A stretch of 35,497 nucleotides of DNA from Nephromyces sp. MM_2019 (lineage: Eukaryota; Apicomplexa; Aconoidasida; Nephromycida), in the NCBI GenBank assembly GCA_015657535.1, contig JADHZB010000152.1:1-35497 (forward strand). Reading direction: 5' to 3'. Made by a program: the position numbers and the translations under genes. Numbering within the stretch: the stretch's first letter is position 1; every line of letters starts with the position of its first letter. Positions 1 through 11,412 of this stretch are shown in pieces. Under the pieces are notes generated by a model that had not been told where the DNA came from, did no database searches, and was given only the letters and a program-made list of their open reading frames with translations.

Positions 1-88
<88 letters not shown>
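1..88. repeat. (GT)n microsatellite, truncated by window edge
   Basis: There are 44 uninterrupted GT units from the first base, followed by TTTGTTTGG. The tract may extend beyond the window. An open frame through it encodes only Cys-Val dipeptides and is not a gene. Confidence 0.98.
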
Positions 89-91
<3 letters not shown>

Positions 92-1084
92 TTTGGCAGT
101 TCTTCAGCTAAAACTGTAGTCAGAATATTCATTATAATTTTCGAAATTATTATTACGAACATCATAACTACTAGCAGTTATACCAGAGGTTATAAAATAT
201 ACCTAATGGAACAGATTTCCAGTTATATAGAGGCGTTATCTCATCTTTTAGAGTCTGGGAAATGCTATAAACAAACGAATCTTGGAAGCAATCGTTAAAG
301 TGAGAGCTTTTATGTATACTGGCGTATATAAATGATACTTTGGTGGAGAAGTTTACACTTGAAAAATCGCAAGAAGCAGTGAAGGAGTATAGAATTTATA
401 CAATTAATATAACAAAACCAGCAACTTTAAGGCATTTATATCTACAGTTATTATGAGGAAAAGAATAGCTTAAAGATTTATAACATTCGATTACCATTTT
501 TCAGAAATGGAAAGGCTGGATTCAGTAATTTGATCATTAGAGATACCAGCAGTCTCTGCCTGTATATCATTCTGAAGGCGATTGAGGAGAATAGATATAA
601 ATAAAAATGCAAAGAATGAAAAAAACAGTTTAGAAACAGGAAATTAAAACGAATTTCCCCATAAATCAGAGTTTTTTAAAAATTGAAATTTCAATATTAA
701 AAGCTTTCTTTTTAAAAACTCAAATCAAGCCTTAAAGAAAGGTGTAGGTTCATCTTTGAAAACAATGATTTCTCTTTGTTAGACAAAGTTTCAACCAAAA
801 ATACAAGAAATTTAGAGCAGCAGAGATTTTTTCCGACTCTTAGCATGTTTTAAAGGCATAAACACAGTTATGCAGTATGGCAGATACATGTGTGTGCTGA
901 CAGTCTTTTTGCCGTTTCATCTAGCAAATCCAAGGTAAACTTTGATATATTCGCTTGCAAAATGTAAATTCTGCTAAATTGCTGATAAAAGAAGAGTATA
1001 AAAACGATGATTTGCTGTATTCCTTCTTTCAATACTTTGTTCAATCTTCACGCTCACACTTGCCTACGATATTCCGCTCTTTAC
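89..1084. other. Gene-poor AT-rich stretch
   Basis: I see no supported gene, RNA or mobile element here. The open frame on the plus strand at 955-1221 has no ATG start and overlaps a much better minus-strand exon at 1155-1223, so I treat it as a shadow. Confidence 0.5.
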
Positions 1085-1223
1085 TCATTGCTCTATTCCT
1101 TTCATATCCTAAGAAAAGAGCACCTTTTTATACTTTTAAAACGCCTCATCTTACCGTATTATCCTCGTTAGAGCCTCCTGAGGCAGCCTTGTCATTCAAA
1201 TACCTAGACTCAGCGCCATAAAG
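1085..1223 (-). CDS. Probable 3' exons of the membrane-protein gene at 2115-3833
   Basis: On the minus strand a 69-base segment, 1223 to 1155, is bounded by an acceptor (TCTCCAG) and a strong donor (GTAAGA). It reads as 23 open codons beginning LYGAESRYLNDKAAS. After a 46-base intron with a T-rich acceptor (CTCTTTTCTTAG), a 24-base segment (1108 to 1085) encodes DMKGIEQ and a stop. All phases are zero. A phase-zero donor (TCG|GTATTTGA, at 2165) lies near the 3' end of the large open frame upstream, so splicing 2166 to 1223 would replace the Trp/Phe-rich tail of that frame with this sequence. The 46-base intron is short beside its neighbours. The alternative is that these exons belong to another transcript or are chance. 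Confidence 0.4.
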
Positions 1224-2114
1224 CTGGAGATTAGCGCACACACACACGTAAGCAAAACAAATTAGTAAAAGCAGTGCAAGTCATGTGAAGTAGCAGATAC
1301 TACACGATGACAGAAAAAAGACGTATTCCTACAATTTTGCACAAAAAACAAGTAAGAATAAGCCAGTTAAAACCGTCTTCACCATCTAAAATAAACAATT
1401 AACAGACAGGCAAATGAAAGCACTTGCACACACACATTAGAGCGAACAAAAAAGAGTATTGTGTCCTCCAAACAGCTTGGAATCTTTCCATTAGAACCAG
1501 CAAAAGTCACACACAGCGGGAGCAAAGATTTTAACAAGCAAGAATTGCAAAATTTTTCATATTTTCAAACTTTTCCTTCCTATAAAACACCGAAGAATAG
1601 ATAAATCTTCAAAGCATGCACTTCCTGCCTCTTCTTCATGCAAATTTGCTAATCAAAAATCGCCTAGAAACCTTTATAAAACCAAAAACTTGCGACTAAA
1701 ATGCATCATTCGCAAGCTAGACAATTTGCTTTTATCTTGCAACAAGATCTCATTATTTTTGTGCAAATTGTGAACAAGTTAGCCGAAAATAATACTAAAA
1801 TCTGGAAAACTCTAGTGCTTCTATTTAATCGACAGCTAAAAGTGTATGACGCAGATGCTTATATAATTTTTTAATTTCAGCTTTAAAAAAAAAAAAGAAT
1901 ACTAAAATATGAAATTATATGTACACATCCTATTCTCTATGCACTTAAATGAGTGTAGATACACCATAATCGCAGCTAAATTAAAACTGATTGAGCATTA
2001 TTTTCAACACATGACCAGCAGATCAACACATTCATCATAAAGAAGCTCACTAATCGTAATTTTCAAAAAATCATACCGCCTTCTCCCCCCAAAACACGTC
2101 CATTCATCCCTCAT
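1224..2114. other. Spacer or intron with no visible gene
   Basis: This is A-rich sequence on the plus strand, lying between the large open frame and the small exon at 1155-1223. If that exon is used, the segment is mostly intron. I see no RNA gene or repeat in it apart from short A runs. Confidence 0.4.
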
Positions 2115-3833
2115 TCAATCTTTAAAAAACATCCAAAAAAAACCCCAAAACACCATATCAAATACCGATTGCTTCAGAAGCAACAGCCAACTCGAAGCTA
2201 CCACCCTAAAAAAGTGAACTGCTTCTTTGCCGCTTTGCATAAATAGTCCATGCCACGGCGGGGAATAAACCTTCACAAGAGGTAGGATTTTCCAGTAAAT
2301 AATGGAAGAAGTATCGTTTCTACTAGGGTCGGAAAAAGCTTCAACACTAGTGGAATTTTCATCCAAAAGCACAGCAGAATTCCCATCTTCACCAACATAC
2401 ATTGATTGTATTGCCGTTATAAGTGATTTCACACACAACAAGAGAGCTAAAACAAAGATGATTACTGTTAAAAGTCGAGAAAAGTCAGAAATCCAACCGG
2501 ATCTCATCCTTTTTTTTTTTTTGGAATTCGCAATTACTTCTGTTTGGCTCATCTTTCCAGGAGAAGATACTTCCCCTTCAAACTTTGAATTTTCCATAAA
2601 ATTAAGAAATGCTTTCATTCTGAATAAAAAAGCTGACATGGTAGTTGGAGGAGCTGAGGAAGCAGAAAGATGGCGGTAAGTACAAGCGTCAGAAACTGGC
2701 ACTTTAATCGGCCCAGTTTCCTTGACTCCTGGGCGTAATATATCGGGTTCAGATCCATCATTCTCTCTCTGCCCAGTGCGAGCATTTGCCTCCACAACAG
2801 CAGCATTTGAAGAAGACTTCTGAGAGAGAAATAGAGGCTTCCCTGCCAGTTCATCCTGCAGGTTACCAGGATTCTCCTGCTGCTTAATGAAGTAGGAATT
2901 AAACGTTCTTCGGCTATTTGGCCGAAAATCTCTCAATGTATCATTCCGAGATGAATTTGATGATGAAAGCATAGAATCCGCCCTTCTTATACTACCACTG
3001 TCGAATCCCTTCCCGAAAGGCAGCCACTTACCCATCCAATTCGCTTCCGAAAACGTAAAAGACTGCAAGACAGGGTCGGCTCCTTGCAAAGCAAGCATGG
3101 AATTCTGTGTGCCTCTTTTTGTCTTTCTAGGGGAAATAGATCGAGGAGGCCTAGAAGCTCGCCTCCTGCTCCTAGACGAGGCGCTTCTCGTCAAGTGGGG
3201 AATTTTGTCCTCATCTCCCCTCATCTGAGTATTTGAGGCCTTCACAATTGACATCTCGTCAACTTCAGCCAATAAAGCAGGGCAGGAAAACGCCCTACAA
3301 AGCTGCAAAGAGTTTTCAAATGATGAATCGCATTCAAAGCTATTATCAAGATATATACCAGCACCTTCAAGTAAGCTAGTGCTAGAACTTGGCAATATAA
3401 TAGGCTCAAATTCGTGACCAGCTAGAGTTTTTGAGCCAAACTCGTTGCTGCTATCCTTAACGAGTAGCTCAGGGTGGGTCCTGTTGCTATTGTTTACCTC
3501 TGAAATAGGCACAAGGATTGGAGGCGTAATTTCTAAGCCCTTGGTGCTCTTATAAAATGCAGAATAAACTTCATAATCTACTTCACTAGAGCAAAACACT
3601 TTTCTCGGTTTACGACGCGCTACATTGTCGCTACGAGTATAATCACGTCTCTTTGATGGATTTTCTTGTAGCTTGCTCGATACTTTGTGTATGCTCTTTT
3701 TCTTGAGATTTTTTCTGTTATTTGACGAGGTTTTCCACTTTCCAGCTCCATGTGTGTGGTTTGCACAACTGCACAGGTATTTCTGAGGCAGGATGCGTCG
3801 CACCAAGTTTGAAATATACGAGAGTAGCATCAC
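2115..3833 (-). CDS. Uncharacterised Ser/Arg-rich protein with C-terminal membrane segment(s)
   Basis: This is the longest open frame of the window: 572 codons from an ATG at 3833, an ATG-ATG pair after a pyrimidine-rich leader. I do not recognise the family. Residues 1-440 are mostly polar and probably disordered. They include basic clusters (RRKPRK at 73-78; an SR-type run at 221-240 containing SISPRKTKR) that could serve nuclear localisation or phosphorylation. A KKKKRMR patch at 438-444 precedes a clear hydrophobic helix at about 454-475. The next 70 residues carry two N-glycosylation sequons (NST, NDT), followed by a second hydrophobic stretch at about 540-570 rich in Trp and Phe. The order of basic patch, helix and sequons suggests a cytosolic or nuclear N-terminus and a lumenal C-terminus, but this is inference. 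The patch is coded within a 13-base A run. The last 16 residues may be intron readthrough (see the entry at 1085-1223), giving about 586 residues instead. Confidence 0.75.
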   Translation of the reverse strand: MMLLSYISNLVRRILPQKYLCSCANHTHGAGKWKTSSNNRKNLKKKSIHKVSSKLQENPSKRRDYTRSDNVARRKPRKVFCSSEVDYEVYSAFYKSTKGLEITPPILVPISEVNNSNRTHPELLVKDSSNEFGSKTLAGHEFEPIILPSSSTSLLEGAGIYLDNSFECDSSFENSLQLCRAFSCPALLAEVDEMSIVKASNTQMRGDEDKIPHLTRSASSRSRRRASRPPRSISPRKTKRGTQNSMLALQGADPVLQSFTFSEANWMGKWLPFGKGFDSGSIRRADSMLSSSNSSRNDTLRDFRPNSRRTFNSYFIKQQENPGNLQDELAGKPLFLSQKSSSNAAVVEANARTGQRENDGSEPDILRPGVKETGPIKVPVSDACTYRHLSASSAPPTTMSAFLFRMKAFLNFMENSKFEGEVSSPGKMSQTEVIANSKKKKRMRSGWISDFSRLLTVIIFVLALLLCVKSLITAIQSMYVGEDGNSAVLLDENSTSVEAFSDPSRNDTSSIIYWKILPLVKVYSPPWHGLFMQSGKEAVHFFRVVASSWLLLLKQSVFDMVFWGFFWMFFKD

Positions 3834-5455
3834 ATATTATGTGAAGGGAGTTTTAGAAAAAGAGTAGGTGTGGTGCTGGGGATGGAGCTTAGCCTTATTA
3901 AGACTTTTGGCTTTTTAGTACTTAGAAAAAGAATTAGCGTTTATGAAGCGGAAATCTTAGCCTGACAGCGGGTACAGCGAGTGAACGCAGTAGCCATTCT
4001 GCAGCATTGAGGTTGGATAGATTGCGCTAAGGATTGAGCAAAAACCATAGTGAGAGATAAGGTGGGTGAGACTTAAAATCAGCCATTAATAAACATATTC
4101 GGAACTGGCTAAACAGTAAGAATTGGCAAAAATAAAGTCTCTCCTCTTAAGCTCATTTGGTAACGCCAGTGGTGAGAATAGGGGGTGGAGAAAGGGAAGA
4201 ATCATATCTCGCAATAGAAGAAGGAGAATGGAGGACGAAGAATTTATCCTAAAGACACGGGTATCGGTCAAAGAAGGATGCCGAAATTCACCAGGTTAAT
4301 GGAAAGAAGGTATTATAAAACGGATTTAGGGAAAGCTTTTAGTGGTCTTAATTTCGAGAGAAAGAGTACCTAAAGAGACGGGAAAAAAGGGGATTTTACG
4401 AAGATGGAAATGAACATACAACTGTATACAAGAGAGGGTCTGTATGGCAATTATAAAAACATTATTTTAGAGAAAAACAAGCATGTATAGATATTTCGGG
4501 AAATTTAATGGAGATGCATGAAATTCGAGCAAAAATATCGTATTTATGTGCATAAAACCGGTGCACTCATCTTTTTCTTCTCATACTGAGCCTTTCGACA
4601 CATTCTACAAGTGGTAAAACTTTGAAGAGGAGGAAGCGCAGAAAAAATTCAATGCTCTAACAAAGTAGAGGGCATGCAGAAGCATGAAGACTTTGCGAGT
4701 AAACATACCAACAAAACACATCAAAAGAGGATGATATACAAGCATCGTACACGAAGATAGGAGAAAGAATGTAAACATCTAGAGTTCGAGCTGGAAAATG
4801 GGTAAAAAAGAAGTTTCAGAGAAAAAAATCACAAAAAAACAAACGCACACACAAAAAGGTGCCATTACATATAGGAAAATGCTCCTCAAGCTTGAAAACC
4901 TGATTGAGCACGAATAATTGTTCTGCAAAGACTAGTAAATATATAATAACTAGGCGCTAAAATCAAGGGCTCAAATTGTCCTAAGCTTAACCAGAATACA
5001 TAATAACTATAACCTCACCACCAAGCTAAGCAGCAAGCAGTTTTCCACAAAATATAAACAAATTTACTAATATTCGTTCAATATCACTTATTACTTTTGA
5101 AGATAATATAATCAAAAGACTGCATTTACTCACTGTACTTTCTACAGCAGCAAATGTGCATCATCTCAGACTGTAGAAGCTAAAATTATCAAACAGTAAG
5201 ACAAGAGACGGCTTGTGTAATCACGATATATTCAGAGTTTCAGAGACAGTTTTTAAACGTAGGATACCATTGATCTGAAGATGATATACCACCGCTATAG
5301 ATGAATAAACGCTAGTAAAAAGAGCTCCATCTTCTTGCGTATCACCAAGTTAACTCAATCTATCATCATTAGCATCTAAGCTACGTTAATGGCATTTCAA
5401 AACTATTTCTGTAAGATTATAGGGGCAGCAGCATCCTCACTGGACAAGATGCTTA

Positions 5456-5516
5456 CCTCTCGCTAGTTTTAAAAATTCACTGGTAACCCCTACATGAACT
5501 ACTAGAGGTAAGCTTC
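5456..5516. repeat. Small inverted repeat GCTTACCTCT / AGAGGTAAGC
   Basis: Perfect 10-base arms are separated by about 40 bases. Each arm, read outward on its own strand, gives AGAGGTAAGC, a near-consensus splice donor. There is no open frame of note in the loop. It could be chance. Confidence 0.6.
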
Positions 5517-5780
5517 ATTTCATAAATTCATAAAGTAGATTTATACAACTAAAGCAGCACATCATGCAAGCTTAAGGAACACATTCTTTTTGCGTCCTTG
5601 TTTATCAAGGCTCACAGTGTTACACAATGAAGATAATGTTACTTAATAATGCTTGGAAAAGCTCATGGCTCTCTAATATCCTAGCGGAAAAAAAGTTGAA
5701 AATGGCTTTTTCTGCATTAATTAAGCAGAAATTAAGCTGTAAAAAGCACTCCAGCTGAGGCTTTTAGAACATTAAATATT

Positions 5781-5840
5781 CAGTACACGATTAACTTTAG
5801 AAAAATCAGTAAAAAGTGCTCAGTACATAATTAACTTTAT
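5781..5840. repeat. Partial direct duplication, period 40 bases
   Basis: CAGTACACGATTAACTTTAG at 5781 recurs 40 bases later as CAGTACATAATTAACTTTAT, differing at three of twenty positions. This is a short local duplication with no visible function. Confidence 0.7.
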
Positions 5841-8249
5841 GAACAAATTTGGAAGCATAAATAATATTTTTGCTACACAGATATGCGTAAGCACCACAAG
5901 TATCACTCTGCCTTGGAGAAAAGTACCTCTCCCTAACGTAAGAACTGGGGGGAATTTAACCGGGGAAAAGGCAGTTTTTGAAGAGGTAATGCGCTAAATA
6001 CAGCACTCTTTCAAAAAATAGAATTACAAGTCGTAATGTAGCAAATGTAATTTAACTTTAGCAGCCCCCCCCCAAGCTTCATCCCTTTATTAGGTCTCAG
6101 TCTAATTAAATTACTTTTACGTAGCAGGGCAATCAGTTTTGAATTTTGCTAGTCCTCGAGGGGCTGAGCACCCGATGAGACTCTTCCTCACTCTTCATCA
6201 CACGGCTCATCCACGATACACAGATGCGGGCGATAACTAGATTACTTTCAATGTATTGCACTGACCTAGTTATAGGAACACAGCAAAGCTGTATATTCAT
6301 TTCCGTCGTGTGGGCATTAAAAAAGCAAGCATTATAATGGGGAAAAAAATTCTAAAGATGAAGAGCATGACCACAAGCCAGGAATAAAAATGGCGCCTAC
6401 CAGCTAAAAGAAAACGAAAGAAACATGAAGCATAAATCACGTGAATTTTGGCAAAAGAATAGTGATTCTCATCGAATATAAACTCAAATACTCTGAAAAA
6501 GTGTATAAGGAGCAGCAAAACATTTCCAGATACAAGCGTATGATTTTTAAGATTCTTCAGTGGTGAACAAGGTACCATGCAGGAACAATTGCATCCACTC
6601 GGTTAAGTTCAAAGAGAGCTCAGAATAAGATTACCTTAACGAGGAGTGTTAAGATATATTTTTTTCATTGGGAAATTGGTGCAAGGGGATGGCAATGTAG
6701 AGTCGTGTAAAGGTTGCGGAATAAACTACGCATAAGCACTTGTTGTGTACGCTGTTTAGCCGTGCATGGGAAACTCACATAATTTGGAAATGCACCACAT
6801 CAATGCATTGGGCATGATTAGGGAATCAACTTTTGAAGGTTAAAGCACTTTGCAATGATGAGAAATAAAGACATTGGTGAGTGCGCCAGTGATGTGTAGT
6901 GTGCTTATGATCGCTCAGAAGCGTTGCAGTTGCCAAGCTGTTTCCGATTAAGTTTCGAACTTTCAGTAGGAAGTTGGGGCCTGGGAGTTCGCAAGACATA
7001 TTAGCGGTAGCTGATAGCTCGCTAGAGTCTTTACAAAGCTCAATCTCCCCTTAAGAGAGGAGCTACGTGTGCATTGACAGGACCTTCAAAAACATTTGCA
7101 TAAGTGAAATAAATCCATTTATTTGCTAATTTACAATTTCATAAGCGAATTACGAGAAAGACGGAAAAAAATAGTGCACTGCCGTACTTACACGGGGTTT
7201 GCTCCACTTTTTAGTAAAGTCGACAAGTGACCAACAGCTTCTTGAGGGAAAAGCAGGGGCTTGACAGTTGCTATGAAATCCCTAGTATGGGGGTGCAGGC
7301 GGAAACTTAGCATGCGGTGCCCTCGCAGTACCCCCCTCATTATGACATGAGTTTGTCACTCCTGTTTGAAAGGCGATAAAAGTATATCATAGCTGGCCAT
7401 GATGGTGACACTACGTAAAAATAACCTCATGAAACACGCTAGCATAATGATTCGATGGACCATTGGACTGCAAATAGGCTTTTTGGAATTTTATTTTGAA
7501 ACTCTATAGCGGAAGTAAAATACACTCCAATCGCTATGGTAATAGCTGGACTTATGACATGTCTTGCTAACTGAAATTCTGTCATTGGTAGCGAGATCCT
7601 GGTAAAGAAGAAAGCAGGACTGCATTGTATAATTCTTAGGAATTCCCTCGTGTTCCACCTAAAACGTATGACAAATTATTGTGGAGCTTAGTGTGAGCTT
7701 ATCCGTGCGGAATGCCGTGAGGGGTCATGGTGCCTTTTAATTTTCCGCTGTCATAGAACATTAGCTGGCGCTAGGACGACGCTTCTAGTTTAGGGAAATG
7801 ACATTGTTGAAGCTTCGACAAGGGTATAGCTATTAAATAAGGTAGCACGGTGCACACTTGGCAAGTTGGTCTCTATACATAGGGCTGCATGTGTGTTTAA
7901 AGCATAATGAGCTGTACCATCAGCACTCATCAATATTGTATGCAAGAGGCGCTGGCATGTATGTCGATATAGGGTAAGGTATATGATCTGGTGTTAAATC
8001 AAGAGCTCTATAAGTTTTGTGTATGAACGTCACCAAGGTTTAGGAGGATAATGAAAAAAGCAGCCGCACCTACACTACTGGGTCGCTTGTCTCGCCAACG
8101 TAGAGGTTAATTGTTGGAGACCTCGAATCAGTTGCAACGAAGACACACGCCGTGACACATGGGATGGGGGCTATTCACAAACGACAGACCGAAGGACCGA
8201 CTGATCCTAAGCGGTAACCCTGCGACTCCGATGACCACGGAGTTTCTCA

Positions 8250-8320
8250 GCCGCTTGTGGGGTTCGAACCCACGACCTTTTGATTACGAATCAAACGCAC
8301 TACCACTGTGCTAAAGCGGC
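8250..8320 (-). tRNA. tRNA-Thr (anticodon CGT)
   Basis: A complete 71-base cloverleaf can be folded. The acceptor stem is GCCGCTT/AAGCGGC with seven perfect pairs. The D arm is GCAC/GTGC with a seven-base loop. The anticodon stem is TTTGA/TCAAA with loop TTCGTAA, giving anticodon CGT, which reads the Thr codon ACG. The variable loop has five bases and the T arm is GTGGG/CCCAC with loop TTCGAAC. The internal A box (TAGCACAGTGGT) and B box (GGTTCGAACCC) are intact. There is no intron and the CCA is not encoded, as expected for a eukaryotic nuclear gene. No run of four or more T follows immediately on the minus strand, so the Pol III stop is not obvious. A plastid or bacterial tRNA is unlikely given the context. 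Confidence 0.95.
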
Positions 8321-11300
8321 TTCGTTCAGTGCGCATGTTCTATCAGGACAATCGTGGACAATCTAGCATCGTTGTACAAACGCAGCTCCAATATTTGGTA
8401 CTTCTACGCATTGAGCCACCTCCAAACAGCATTATCTCACCCAGAGGCAGCGATAATTCCAGCGCGCGAGCAACGCCGGTAAGACAGAACAACACACTCG
8501 CGGTTTTCATCCTATTAGCTACGATAAATTCAATGTCACTAAAGGCTTGATAGTTCGAGAGAGCAGCTATAATGTAGATGTGCACACCGCGATTTTGCAC
8601 GCCACTACGGATACAGCAACTCCAACGCTTTTCCTGGTTCAGACTGGTTTTATTACCAGCGCTGGGACTGCTTGCATCACCGCAACTTTTTTCTACTCCT
8701 CGAGTCAATCGCGTATTGCTCTATTAGTAAGAATTCATGCGTTCACTCATGCATTTTTTGTATGGACCGCACTTTGCATTACTTTAACAAAAATGGTGTT
8801 TTTGCTGTGCTTATATCAACCGATCACGATCAGCTTGATTGTATACACCCCAAAGATTACAGGATAGGGGTAGCTTCGCTTCGTTCGTACAAACGAGCGC
8901 TCGAAATACCCATATTGTGATCATAGATGGCCTTGACTACTAAGCGATGAAACGAAGTCTACAGAATACTCCAGTCAATCTAATAAAAAGAAATCTACTG
9001 GATTCTCTTCATATTATCCACTAAAGACAGGAAAGCGCCATATAAGATGCTCTGACCCGGTTCCCTGTGGGGGTATGACCTGACCTCAAATATTTCATGA
9101 GGAGGCTACTATTGGAAACGCAGCCGCATCGGAGAAATGCTTTTAGAAAAATCTTGGAAAAGTAGATAGCAGCAGACTTTCTACGTTTAGCTACACTTCC
9201 TGTGATTCCTCTCGCCTTTAGCGCATGGATCCAAAAAGTTGGAGGCTACTTAAAATTAGTTAAAACAAAGAGCTACCGTTTGTAACAACCTTGGCGGCGT
9301 GGTACGCGATGTTATACATATGACATCCAGTTTTTGCCAGGTTATGAGTATTTATCGTGGCCCTAGTGAGTATATTGCGTAAGCTCATTACAACGCCGCT
9401 TAGCAGCAGGTTAGGTTGTGTGCGCATGTTCCTTAAAAGCTGGGCGTGAGAAGCGAGTTTCATTAACACCTTGAGTGCAAAACGCCACCAATTATGTGAT
9501 TTAGCACTAATGGAAAATTTATTTTTAGTAGCGTGATATTGAAGAATGGTGTGGATACCGTTATAAGGACAGGTATTCACATCCTACGAGGAATATTAAG
9601 TGAAGTCTACTTTGTAGAAGAGCCTGAAAATCATTGTGATAGTGCGTTTCTGCTATGCTTCCGAACTAGATAACGCAGGGGTTCTTGCCCTTCAAATTAA
9701 TCGTTGGGGGGAAGTAATTATGCCCTTTGCACACTCATGGGTGCCCCTAGTTTCATAAGTATACAATGCGACAATGGCGCATACCAAACGAGATCTACTG
9801 GTGCCCCTAGAATTAGCCTTATCGAAAGAGGCATGAATCAGGGCATCGGAAAAAAAAATAGGCGAAAACCATTGACGAAATATCGAAAGAATGCAATGCT
9901 ATCACACTATTTAATATATAGGAAGAGAAGCACCGTGAAAAAACAGTTTGAAATTGAATTGAAGTAGCTTCAAATTAAGGCATAATGGGCCAATATTCCC
10001 GTAAATAAGAGTTTAAAAAACTTATTGAGAAAAAAAATAATGCGATAGGAAACGCCACAAGATGTACTTTTACGGCTGAAAAAACAAGATTAATAAATAA
10101 TTCTACCTTGAAAAGAACCCCCTGGCAATTTTACATATATGAGCTATTCATAGGTGCAACATAAGATAAACCTGAAGCTACTTTGCATTAATATAAGTAA
10201 TCTGTTACAAATTTCAACAGAAAAGACATTGCAGTACACCGAAAACCAATAGCGTAAAGGGCACCGATAAATTTCGACCTCAGCTTGCGATTTTTCATGA
10301 ATGCTCCCAGTTTCCCCAGAATACGAGGCAGTGTCTTCCAGCTATTTTCTGCAATCAAATAACTAAGCTGGTAGTAGGGCAGATATCATTACTTATTATT
10401 CTGGCTTTATAAATAATCTCGAGATTAAGCTCAGGATAAATTGAACATTGCGAAGAACATACTCACTTATACGTAACTTCAATAGGCTGCTGCTAGGGAA
10501 GAGGCTTTGCAGAACTAAGACCTACTATGCAAGAGCCCTGAAATTTTTGTTTAGCCAGTCTATCCATGAAAAACGCTATGAGCAGTCATGTTGAAAGGTA
10601 GAGTTTATGGCATAGAGGCTCCATACTCAATGATATTTCTCGGGACCGTTTTCATATTGCACTATTGCGGTGCGCTCAACATAATCCAACTTGCTCCGTG
10701 CCTCTTATAGGAAAAACAGTTCAGCAATATAATCAATATCTACACTGAAAATGGCCACTTTAAAAAACGAAGGGAGGATAATGCGTCACATTTCAGTGGC
10801 ATGACGTAAAATGTGGAGTCACATGCCCTTAAATAAGAAGTTGCGATTAATTCACTTTTGTCTTTCCACGCCGCTTGGAAATTGAAAACTGAAAAATATA
10901 CCTTGGGTAAATAAAATTTTTGTCAAAAGTGTACAACCCTTTTTGCCTCTCAAGATTGAAGCTCATCTCTACCTTGAACTGCGTGATTCTATCATGTAGG
11001 TGGATTGATAAATCGTAAATCGCTTTATTCAGCTTAGCTACACAACAAAAAAAATAAGGCTATAAGATACGCTACGCAAGCTGTATTCCGTGATATAACT
11101 AATAAGTAGTCGATTGCCTAAATGAACATTTCAAATGCGAAGCGAGGCTACAGAGCTTTACAAGGGTATCCAAGATCTGGGGCGTAAACAAGCAATGGAG
11201 CAATACCGATCAAGTGTGGGATAATATCCAGTCCCCATAGGATAAAAGTGAGACATACTACAGTGATTTAGCAATAGAATTTTTAGCAGAGCATAAACGC

Positions 11301-11412
11301 CTGCACATAAACATGAGTGACTTTTTGCAAAAAAGGCACTATAAGGACAAAAAAAACATCGAACTAGCTTCTTCCACTAGAGATGGGAAGCTAGAGAAAT
11401 CTAAGGTTTCTT
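8321..11412. other. 3.1 kb spacer with no supported gene
   Basis: Several open frames of 80-120 codons overlap on both strands at 8308-8920, but most lack an ATG, have no domain and include the tRNA region. A 106-codon minus-strand frame at 9580-9260 begins with GTG and has no recognisable domain; it could be a transposon relic or chance. GGTGCCCCTAG occurs twice (9740 and 9800), as does GGAGGCTACT (near 9102 and 9240). None is strong enough to call. Confidence 0.5.

Larger units (their letters stand above)
3834..8249. other. 4.4 kb gene-free spacer
   Basis: I find no supported gene. A 93-codon hydrophobic open frame on the minus strand (6578 to 6297) has an ATG but no recognisable domain, and its hydrophobicity follows from A-rich antisense sequence; I do not call it. 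Small sequence features are a 10-base inverted repeat (5456-5516), a 40-base-period partial duplication (5781-5840) and a run of nine C at 6065-6073. Confidence 0.5.

Noticed and set aside
5..298. 97-codon open frame starting in the GT repeat
   Set aside because: It is a by-product of the microsatellite (Cys-Val repeats) followed by AT-rich sequence with no domain.
2302..2854. Open frames opposite or out of frame with the 572-codon gene
   Set aside because: Shadows of the real coding strand; no independent support.
6297..6578. 93-codon hydrophobic minus-strand open frame with ATG
   Set aside because: Hydrophobicity arises from A-rich antisense composition; there is no domain, splice site or conserved motif to support it.
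8308..8920. Overlapping open frames of 80-121 codons on both strands
   Set aside because: They mostly lack ATG starts, overlap the tRNA or each other, and show no domain.
3834..11412. Search for CRISPR arrays, operons, ribosome binding sites and bacterial insertion sequences
   Set aside because: Introns, eukaryotic splice sites and a tRNA without encoded CCA show a eukaryotic nuclear region; no regularly spaced repeats or IS ends were seen.
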